From Planctomycetota bacterium (GTDB taxonomy: Bacteria > Planctomycetota > Phycisphaerae > Phycisphaerales > SM1A02): a stretch of DNA of 27,016 nucleotides. The DNA lies in NCBI GenBank assembly GCA_009926815.1, contig RFOC01000003.1, positions 1 to 27,016 of the forward strand. Direction: 5' to 3'. The notes under the pieces were generated by a model, which ran no database searches, had not been told where the DNA came from, and saw only the letters and a list, made by a program, of their open reading frames with translations. Positions 21,470-27,016 of this stretch are shown here, piece after piece; positions within the stretch are counted from its first letter, which is position 1; each line of letters begins with the position of its first letter. The position numbers and the translations under genes are program-made.

Positions 21470-23216
21470 GCAGTCCGTTGGGCAGCGGCCGCATGTCCCA
21501 CTGCGAGGGTCCGAAACCCTCGGCGAGGCTCTTGCCGTCCACATCCTTCAACTTCTGGGCCAGTCCATCGGGCAGGTCCAGGCCCACCCCCTCGGCCATG
21601 TCGCGCTGCGACTTGGGCACCGCCGAGCGCTCGGCTCGGGCCGCCATCTCGATCATCGCCTCGCGAGAGGCCTCGAGCGTGGCCACCAGGTCGGTGTAAC
21701 CCCAGCCGATCACCGGCTCGGAACCCACGGCCGCCATGGCCTGTCGGCATGCGGCGGTCTCGCCCAGGCCACCTTCACCGCCGCGGAGGCACTGCTCCAC
21801 CATGGGCGTGCTGCCCATGAAGAACATCCCGCCGCCGAAACCGGCACTCACGTCGGAGCCCTCGGCCGAGAAGATGGTGTTGCCGTTGAAGTCGCGCGGC
21901 TCGAAGCCCGCCTCGGGCAGGAAGAGGTTGAGCAGCCCGGTCATGGCCTGCTCGTCCCGGCACGCGGCGGCGTACACCCCCTGCTGCGCCTCGTCGGGGA
22001 CACCCTGGGAGCGGTCCAGACGACCGATGACATGCACGTCGGGCCCGAGCGCGTCGAAGGCCTTGCGGAGGTCGGGGCCGTACTGCTGCAGCACCGGCTC
22101 CATGCCCTCGGCCATCTCCTCGGGAAGACTGGCCACGGCGGTGTCGATCACCTTCATCAGGTCGCGGAACTGCACCTGGATGCGGCCATAGCCCAGTGCA
22201 TCGCCCGCGGCGAACCTGGGCGGCGGCGCCACGGGCACCTCGGGTCCGGGCAGCGCCAGCAGTCCCTGCCGGTCCCCCTGAACCACGATCCCCTGAAGCA
22301 GTTCGAACTGGGCCGGAGCCTGGTCGCTTCGAAGGCCGAAGCCGTACGCCTTCACCTCGCCAAAGAGGGTGGTCATCATCGGCTGCAGGAAGGTGAGTTG
22401 GGGGCCGGCCATGCCCGCGACGCGCTGCATGGGACCGGTGAGAAGCACGGCCCAGCCATCGCCACGCCCCACCTGCTCCACGGCGGCGCGGAAGTCCGGG
22501 TCATCATGCACGCTGGGGCTCGACTGGCCCTCGAGCACGCCGATGGCCTCCTCCAGCTCGCGTTCACGGCTGCCCAGCAGGAAACGCGAGCCGTCCCGCA
22601 CGTACCAGACGTGCTCCACATGCTGGAACATGCCGCCTTCGCCGAAGAGGCCGCCGCGCCGCGGACGGGGCCGCCGCGGACGGCCGTCCTTGCCCATCTC
22701 GGGCTTGGGCTCCTCGGGCTTCATGGTGATCCGGACCGCCTTGCGTCCACGGATCTCCACGGCCTTCGTGGTGCCGGGCCGGCTGCGCTCATCCTCGGCC
22801 AGCAGCGCGTCGAAGATGGCCGCCACGCCGTCGGCGTGCTCGCCCCACTCGGCGTGCAGCAGGAAGTGCGCCTGGTCGCTGTCCAGCGTGTCGTCGTGAG
22901 CGGCGTAGAGCGCGCCTCCGGCGGACTTGGGGGCGCTCCACGAGTCCTCGGGCACCCCCAGCTGCTGCAGCCGCTTGCGAGAGGCCTGGCGCGACTCCTC
23001 CAGGGTCTCCTTGACCAGTCCCTGGATCCGTTCGCTGTTCCACCACTTCAGGGCCGGCGTCCGGTCCCAGCGCTCGCGCACCGCGTCCAGGTCATCCACC
23101 CCCACCACGAGCCAGCTGTCCTTGGGGACCAGCCGATCGATGGTGACGGGATCGGCGGCGCGGGCCAGGAGCGCCGCCATGAGGCTGCAGAGGGCGGCGA
23201 GCGCGTTGCGACACAT
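21432..23216 (-). CDS. Large exported protein, DUF3352-like, unknown function
   Basis: 594 residues from the ATG at 23216, with an AAGGAG ribosome site. A signal peptide (about 1-21, ending A-R-A-A-D) is followed by a mixed alpha/beta region that begins with V-P-K-D-S-W-L-V-V-G-V-D-D (30-42). This opening, plus a later W-Y-V-R-D-G-S-R-F-L-L-G-S block (about 204-216), is the style of DUF3352-type proteins, common in planctomycetes and of unknown role. A basic, Pro/Arg/Gly-rich insertion lies near 167-195. The gene starts 24 bp after the HtrA-like protease gene on the same strand, so the two are probably co-transcribed; the protein might be a partner or substrate of the protease, but that is only positional. 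The family assignment is tentative. Confidence 0.72.
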   Translation of the reverse strand: MCRNALAALCSLMAALLARAADPVTIDRLVPKDSWLVVGVDDLDAVRERWDRTPALKWWNSERIQGLVKETLEESRQASRKRLQQLGVPEDSWSAPKSAGGALYAAHDDTLDSDQAHFLLHAEWGEHADGVAAIFDALLAEDERSRPGTTKAVEIRGRKAVRITMKPEEPKPEMGKDGRPRRPRPRRGGLFGEGGMFQHVEHVWYVRDGSRFLLGSRERELEEAIGVLEGQSSPSVHDDPDFRAAVEQVGRGDGWAVLLTGPMQRVAGMAGPQLTFLQPMMTTLFGEVKAYGFGLRSDQAPAQFELLQGIVVQGDRQGLLALPGPEVPVAPPPRFAAGDALGYGRIQVQFRDLMKVIDTAVASLPEEMAEGMEPVLQQYGPDLRKAFDALGPDVHVIGRLDRSQGVPDEAQQGVYAAACRDEQAMTGLLNLFLPEAGFEPRDFNGNTIFSAEGSDVSAGFGGGMFFMGSTPMVEQCLRGGEGGLGETAACRQAMAAVGSEPVIGWGYTDLVATLEASREAMIEMAARAERSAVPKSQRDMAEGVGLDLPDGLAQKLKDVDGKSLAEGFGPSQWDMRPLPNGLLTRFRLLRPASE

Positions 23217-23240
23217 GCGTGGCTCCTTGATGTCCCGGGG

Positions 23241-24206
23241 TCAGTTCCCGCTGCTGCCGTCGAGCAGTTCCGCGGGGGTCTCGAACTTCGATCGCGTGGG
23301 GCCATCGTGGTAGTTGTGGCCCGCGTTGGGGTTGCTGCGGTCGTAGCTGAAGGCCTCCCGGTTGCGGATGAAGTCCTTCACGTACCGGCTGGGAATGGCG
23401 AAGCCCAGCGCCTCGCCGCCCCGGATGCCCATGTTGGTGATGCCGATCACCTCGCCCTTGGTGTTGAAGAGCGGTCCGCCGGAATTGCCGGGGTTGATCG
23501 GCGTATCCGTCTGGATGTAGGTCAGGCCGTCGAAGTCGCGCTGCGTGGTGCTGATCACGCCCTGGGTGAGGGTGCGCTCCAGGCCCAGCGGGTTGCCGAT
23601 GGCGAACACCGGCTGGCCGATCTCCAGTCGCTCCTCCAGCTGCACCGGGGCGTACGCGAAGGGCTTGCCGTCCGGGTGCTTGATGCGCACCAGGGCGAGG
23701 TCGAGGTGGTTGTTGACCGCCACCAGCTCCACCTTGTCGATCTCCACGCGCTTGAGCGTGCCATCCGGCTGCGGGAACCACACGGTGGCCTTGAGCTTCT
23801 GCTCACCCTGCACCACATGGGCATTCGTGATGGCGTGACCATCGCCATCGATGATCACCCCGCTGCCCAGACCGCCCGGCGTGCTGACCTTGATGACCGC
23901 GGGGCCCAGGATCCTGGCGTGCTCCTTGGGGCTGAGCGTGGGCAGGTTGGTGGCGGTGTGGAACAGGTCCACCTGCTCGGTCTTCACCGCCACGGGGGCC
24001 GCACCACTCTCCACGGCCGCCACATCCTCCATGTCGAAGCTGAGCACCTCGGGGCCGATGTCGACCCAGAGCCGCTTGTCCGTCCGCTTGAGCACGGTGC
24101 CGTCGATGGAGCTGCCGCTCTTGAGCTTCACCAGGTCGGCGTGGACCGGCAGGATCACCGCGACGGAGGCGAGCGAGGCGAGGACGAGGCGGTGGGCGTT
24201 GCGCAC
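23241..24206 (-). CDS. Exported HtrA/S1C-type serine protease without PDZ domain
   Basis: 321 residues from a GTG at 24206. A signal peptide (about 1-23) is followed by a small beta module, L-V-K-L-K-S-G-S-S-I-D-G-T-V-L (25-39), of a type often seen before protease or repeat domains in planctomycetes. The trypsin-like domain has H130 (T-N-A-H-V-V), D169 (H-L-D-L-A-L-V) and S242 in P-G-N-S-G-G-P, so the triad is complete. The protein ends about 55 residues after the last protease strand with a polar tail and no PDZ domain, unlike DegP or DegS, so regulation by PDZ peptide binding is not expected. A TATAGT box is 6 nt before the GTG, with no ribosome site. It is followed by the DUF3352-like gene. 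Confidence 0.87.
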   Translation of the reverse strand: MRNAHRLVLASLASVAVILPVHADLVKLKSGSSIDGTVLKRTDKRLWVDIGPEVLSFDMEDVAAVESGAAPVAVKTEQVDLFHTATNLPTLSPKEHARILGPAVIKVSTPGGLGSGVIIDGDGHAITNAHVVQGEQKLKATVWFPQPDGTLKRVEIDKVELVAVNNHLDLALVRIKHPDGKPFAYAPVQLEERLEIGQPVFAIGNPLGLERTLTQGVISTTQRDFDGLTYIQTDTPINPGNSGGPLFNTKGEVIGITNMGIRGGEALGFAIPSRYVKDFIRNREAFSYDRSNPNAGHNYHDGPTRSKFETPAELLDGSSGN

Positions 24207-24259
24207 GCGGCTACTATAGCCGCCGCTTTCTTCCCCACAGACACCGAACCGGAGACGCC
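24207..24259. promoter_or_regulatory. Divergent promoter with overlapping -10 boxes
   Basis: CTACTATAG (24211-24219) contains TACTAT on the plus strand (24212-24217) and TATAGT on the minus strand (24213-24218). The minus side is 6 nt from its GTG (leaderless prediction). The plus side is 42 nt from the ATG at 24260, with GGAG (24251-24254) 5 nt before it, so that mRNA should have a leader of roughly 36 nt. Confidence 0.6.
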
Positions 24260-26593
24260 ATGACCTCGGCCACCCTGCTCTCGCTCGCGTTCGCCCTTGC
24301 CCCGCAGTCCGGCGACCTGGCCGCGCACTTCGGCTTCGATCCGCTGGAGGTGCAGAAGATCGATCCGAAGGCCGGACCGATCACCGCAGCCGATCTGGAC
24401 GGCGATGGCCGGCGCGACCTGGTGGCGATCAACAATCACAAGAGCCGCATCGAGGTCTACTACCAGAAGCCCGACGCGAAGCCCGGCGAGGAGAAGGCGA
24501 CGTCGGCCGGCAGCAACGAGCTGCCCGAACTCTGGCGCTTCCGCCGGGAGACCATCTCCGTGCCCAACGAGGTCGGCGCGGTGGTGCCGCACGACTTCGA
24601 CGGCGACGGACGCCTGGACCTGATCTACGCCGGGCAACCCGGCACGCTGGGCTTCATCCGCCAGACCAAGCCGGGCGTCTTCGAGGTGGTCCGCAAGATC
24701 CCGGTGAAGAACCTGGTGGGCAGCCGCGACAACCTGCGCGTGGCCGACCTGGTGGGTGACGCGAAGCCGGAACTCATCGGCAACGTGGGCGGGCGGATCA
24801 TGGTGTGGCCGCTCGACCGCGACCAGATCGGCACGCCGCTGGAGATCGCGGCCGGCAACGGCAACCTGCTGGCGGCCATGGTGGACGACGTGGATGGCAA
24901 CGGCACGCCCGACCTGATCGGCGTGGTGCCGGAGGATGGCAGCCCCATGCGGGTCTGGCTGACCAGTCGCGAGGACGGTCGCCTGGTGCTGGGGCCGCAG
25001 ATGCGGTTCGAGATGCCGCCACTGCGCGAGGCGGAGGTGGTGCGGCTGCCCGGCCAGAAGCAGGCCCTCGTGGGCGTGATCGAGAAGCCCTCCAAGCGGC
25101 TGGTGTTCATGCGCCTGGATCGGCAGCCCATCACTGGCGCCGGTGATCGCGAGGCGAGCATGCAGACCTGGGCGTTCCGCGATCCGCAGAATCGCAAGCG
25201 CAGCTACGCGGTGGTGGACCTGGATGCCGATGGCCGTCAGGACCTGCTGGCCACCAACACCGCCGAGAACGCGGTCATGCTGTACCGCCAGCGCGCAGGC
25301 AAGGGTTTCGAGGGGGCCGAGAGCTTCCCGGCGCTGGCCGACATGGACGCGGTGGCCTCGCTGCCGGCCGCGAAGGATCGCCCCGCGCAGGTGTTCCTGC
25401 TGAGCGAGAAGGAGGGCGTGCTCGGCCGCTGCACGGTGGAGTCGGGCCGGATCGGCTTCCCCAAGCCGGTGCCCCTGCCGGCGGGCGCCTCGCCCGTCAC
25501 CATGGCCCTGGTGGATTTCAACGGGGTCCCCACGCTGTCGGTGGTGACCAAGGATGGCCGCAACTACACCCTGACGCTCATTCCGGCCACGGGCGACCAG
25601 GGCATGGATCCGCGGAACCACCGCAGCGTGTCGCTGGGCGCGCTCAGCAAGAGCCCCGACACCATCCTGGGCACCGACGTGGACCACGAGGGCCACACGG
25701 ACCTGCTGGTCTTCACGCCGGACAAGCCCATGATGATGGTGCGTGAGGTGACCGACAAGGACGGCAAGGCCGAGCTGAAGCTGCTGGAGAGCAAGGACAT
25801 GGGCCAGTTCGGCCTGGTGCAGGCGGCGAACGCCCGGAACACGGCCACCTTCGACGTGATGGGTGACGGCAAGGCCGAGCTGCTGGTGGCGGACCGCAAC
25901 TACGTGCGGGCGCTGCGCTACGACTCCGCCCCCTCGGCGGGCACCAGCCCGGGGTGGCAGGTGGTGAAGCAGTTCAACGCCGACGCCAGCGACGCCAAGC
26001 TGACCTGCGTGACCGTCATGGGTGATCGCATCGTGGCGGGCGACCGCGAGAATGGCCGACTGGTGGTGTTCGGCGCGGGCAAGGACGGCGCGTGGAGCCA
26101 GGTCGAGGCGATCGAGGTGCCTGGCTTCAAGTTCGACCGCATCTTCGCCGGTCGCTTCGGCGGCGATGACAACCCCTCCATCCTGGCCATCGGCGACGAC
26201 AGCTTCGCCCTGGTCCGTCTCTCGGGCGACCGCTGGAAGCTGACGGAGGTGGCCCAGTGGCGGAGCGACGAGCCCGGACGCGTGGAGCATGAACTGGCCA
26301 CCGGCGACGTGAACGGCGATGGCTTCATGGATGTGGTGGCCATGGACGCCGGTGAGCAGATGGCCGAGATCCTCACCTTCAGCCAGGCCGGGAAACTTCG
26401 ATTCGGCACGGCCTTCGAGGTCTTCGAGAGCCGCATCTTCAGCGGTGGCGAGCCACGCGACTTCCAGCCGAGCATGGGTCTGGTCACGGACCTGACGGGC
26501 GACGGCAAGGACGACCTGGTGCTGCTCTGCCACGACCGCGTGCTGCTGTATCCGCAGCAGGCGAAGGCGGCCGAGGCAAAGCCGACGAAGTGA
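24260..26593 (+). CDS. Secreted FG-GAP/VCBS-type repeat protein
   Basis: 777 residues. A weak signal peptide (about 1-17) precedes a beta-propeller-like array of repeats, each carrying a calcium-binding D-x-D-G-D-G-x-x-D-L motif. I can see at least eight: D-L-D-G-D-G-R-R-D-L near 46, then variants near 113, 210, 323, 474, 533, 684 and 751, some with an Asp replaced (D-V-D-H-E-G, D-V-M-G-D-G). Such FG-GAP/VCBS repeats form seven-bladed, integrin-alpha-like propellers used in secreted adhesion or carbohydrate-binding proteins, so two propellers could fit the length. No catalytic domain is evident. The GGAG ribosome site 5 nt before the ATG fixes the start. The gene is divergent from the HtrA-like gene and convergent with the dockerin-like gene. 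Confidence 0.85.
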   Translation: MTSATLLSLAFALAPQSGDLAAHFGFDPLEVQKIDPKAGPITAADLDGDGRRDLVAINNHKSRIEVYYQKPDAKPGEEKATSAGSNELPELWRFRRETISVPNEVGAVVPHDFDGDGRLDLIYAGQPGTLGFIRQTKPGVFEVVRKIPVKNLVGSRDNLRVADLVGDAKPELIGNVGGRIMVWPLDRDQIGTPLEIAAGNGNLLAAMVDDVDGNGTPDLIGVVPEDGSPMRVWLTSREDGRLVLGPQMRFEMPPLREAEVVRLPGQKQALVGVIEKPSKRLVFMRLDRQPITGAGDREASMQTWAFRDPQNRKRSYAVVDLDADGRQDLLATNTAENAVMLYRQRAGKGFEGAESFPALADMDAVASLPAAKDRPAQVFLLSEKEGVLGRCTVESGRIGFPKPVPLPAGASPVTMALVDFNGVPTLSVVTKDGRNYTLTLIPATGDQGMDPRNHRSVSLGALSKSPDTILGTDVDHEGHTDLLVFTPDKPMMMVREVTDKDGKAELKLLESKDMGQFGLVQAANARNTATFDVMGDGKAELLVADRNYVRALRYDSAPSAGTSPGWQVVKQFNADASDAKLTCVTVMGDRIVAGDRENGRLVVFGAGKDGAWSQVEAIEVPGFKFDRIFAGRFGGDDNPSILAIGDDSFALVRLSGDRWKLTEVAQWRSDEPGRVEHELATGDVNGDGFMDVVAMDAGEQMAEILTFSQAGKLRFGTAFEVFESRIFSGGEPRDFQPSMGLVTDLTGDGKDDLVLLCHDRVLLYPQQAKAAEAKPTK

Positions 26594-26594
26594 G

Positions 26595-26609
26595 CCGCCG
26601 GGAAGGCGG
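26595..26609. terminator. Small hairpin between convergent genes
   Basis: CCGCC, loop GGGAA, GGCGG, starting just after the stop of the FG-GAP gene (26591-26593). No T-tract; it lies in the 42-bp gap before the stop of the minus-strand gene. Weak candidate. Confidence 0.3.
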
Positions 26610-26635
26610 ATGGCAGAGATCCGGTTGGCCCCAAA

Positions 26636-27016
26636 TCACCCGAACAGCGTCAGCAGGGCCCCGATGTCAGCCGCATCCACCTCGCCGCTGCCATCGAGGT
26701 CGCCCGGGCAGGGTGGCTCGGCCGGGCACGGACCAAAGAGCACCAGCAGCGCACCGATATCGGCCGCATCCACCGTGCCACTTCCATCCAGGTCCCCCGG
26801 CCGCGCATCCTGCTGCGACAGGTAGGGCTTCACGAAGGGATTCGACTCGGTAAAACTCGTCAGACTTCCACTTGCCGGCTGCACCACCAGGAACACGTCC
26901 TCGCCGCCCAGGCCATCCAGATTCCCACGCTCGCTCAGGATCGGATCGCTCGCATCCAGCACCGTGGTCTGTCCGATGCTGATCGGCGTGCCCGCGCCCA
27001 GCGTGTCCACGCGCAG
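26636..27016 (-). CDS. C-terminus of a protein with two dockerin-like repeats (5'-truncated)
   Basis: The frame is open to the right edge of the window; 126 codons are visible before the TGA. Near the C-terminus are two repeats of the form G-D-L-D-G-S-G-x-V-D-A-A-D-I-G-A-L-L, separated by a short Cys/Pro linker (C-P-A-E-P-P-C-P). Each resembles the calcium-binding F-hand of type I dockerin. In planctomycetes, especially Phycisphaerae, such paired repeats at the end of large secreted proteins are frequent, and they may act as a surface or complex-anchoring tag; cohesins are not evident here. The two cysteines might pair. The upstream part (L-D-G-L-G-G-E-D-V-F-L-V) looks like the end of a beta domain and is not recognisable alone. 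A GTG at 27010 gives a shorter start but is unlikely, because the frame continues upstream. Confidence 0.75.
   Translation of the reverse strand: MRVDTLGAGTPISIGQTTVLDASDPILSERGNLDGLGGEDVFLVVQPASGSLTSFTESNPFVKPYLSQQDARPGDLDGSGTVDAADIGALLVLFGPCPAEPPCPGDLDGSGEVDAADIGALLTLFG

Noticed and set aside
24155..26533. A 792-residue open frame on the minus strand opposite the FG-GAP gene
   Set aside because: Composition is His/Ala/Arg/Gly-rich without a fold pattern, and the opposite strand has clear D-x-D-G-D-G repeats and a ribosome site. It is a shadow frame.
1..27016. CRISPR array, insertion sequence, prophage or defence island
   Set aside because: No regularly spaced repeats, transposase or integrase motifs, terminal inverted repeats or defence-type gene clusters were seen.

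Overview
The window is a dense, GC-rich chromosomal stretch with very little intergenic DNA. It most likely comes from a Planctomycetota bacterium, probably of the Phycisphaerae. This is inferred from several things together: paired dockerin-like GDLDGSG-x-VDAADIG repeats at the right edge, a GldA/F/G-type ABC operon ending in a DUF4340 gene, exported proteins of a DUF3352-like and FG-GAP type, and a PheT lacking its tRNA-binding OB domain. I saw no tRNA, rRNA, insertion sequence, integrase, prophage or CRISPR array. It reads as ordinary core and accessory chromosome rather than an island.

Layout. 1-3.1 kb: a chagasin-like inhibitor fragment, a small Cys-rich membrane protein, a methyltransferase coupled to an SGNH hydrolase, and a convergent esterase. 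3.1-4.9 kb: an AhpD-like CxxC protein followed by an exported beta-lactamase-fold protein whose catalytic serine is a threonine. 4.9-9.4 kb: a four-gene overlapping operon (ABC ATPase, permease, GldG-like protein, DUF4340 protein). 9.4-12.7 kb: a membrane-anchored 23-residue-repeat protein, an HdeD-like membrane protein, and a GAF / degenerate GGDEF / EAL protein. 12.7-17.8 kb (minus strand): two small lipoproteins, an HscA-like Hsp70 and arginine decarboxylase SpeA. 17.9-21.5 kb: pheT, a cyclodeaminase-family gene and a membrane-anchored alpha/beta hydrolase in one overlapping operon. 21.4-24.2 kb (minus strand): an HtrA-like protease without PDZ and a large exported DUF3352-like protein. 24.3-27 kb: a secreted FG-GAP/VCBS protein and the C-terminus of a dockerin-like repeat protein.

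The most consistent signal that simple gene calls do not explain is transcriptional. At seven starts, and nearly so at an eighth, a TANNNT box resembling a bacterial -10 element lies only 6-9 nt before the start codon with no Shine-Dalgarno sequence. This predicts leaderless or near-leaderless mRNAs. Genes whose box lies further upstream do carry AAGGAG- or GGAG-type ribosome sites. Several divergent pairs share intergenic regions of 36-97 bp, and in one the two -10 boxes overlap. Two convergent pairs have only 6 bp between stop codons, and the two stop codons form the arms of a small hairpin.

Other points for a second look are a 43-bp perfect tandem duplication that shifts the reading frame at the end of a lipoprotein gene, the Ser-to-Thr change in the beta-lactamase-fold protein, the short unlinked PheT, and a 262-bp leader before the c-di-GMP gene that contains no TA dinucleotide. 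I did not find a clearly new defence or metabolic system.
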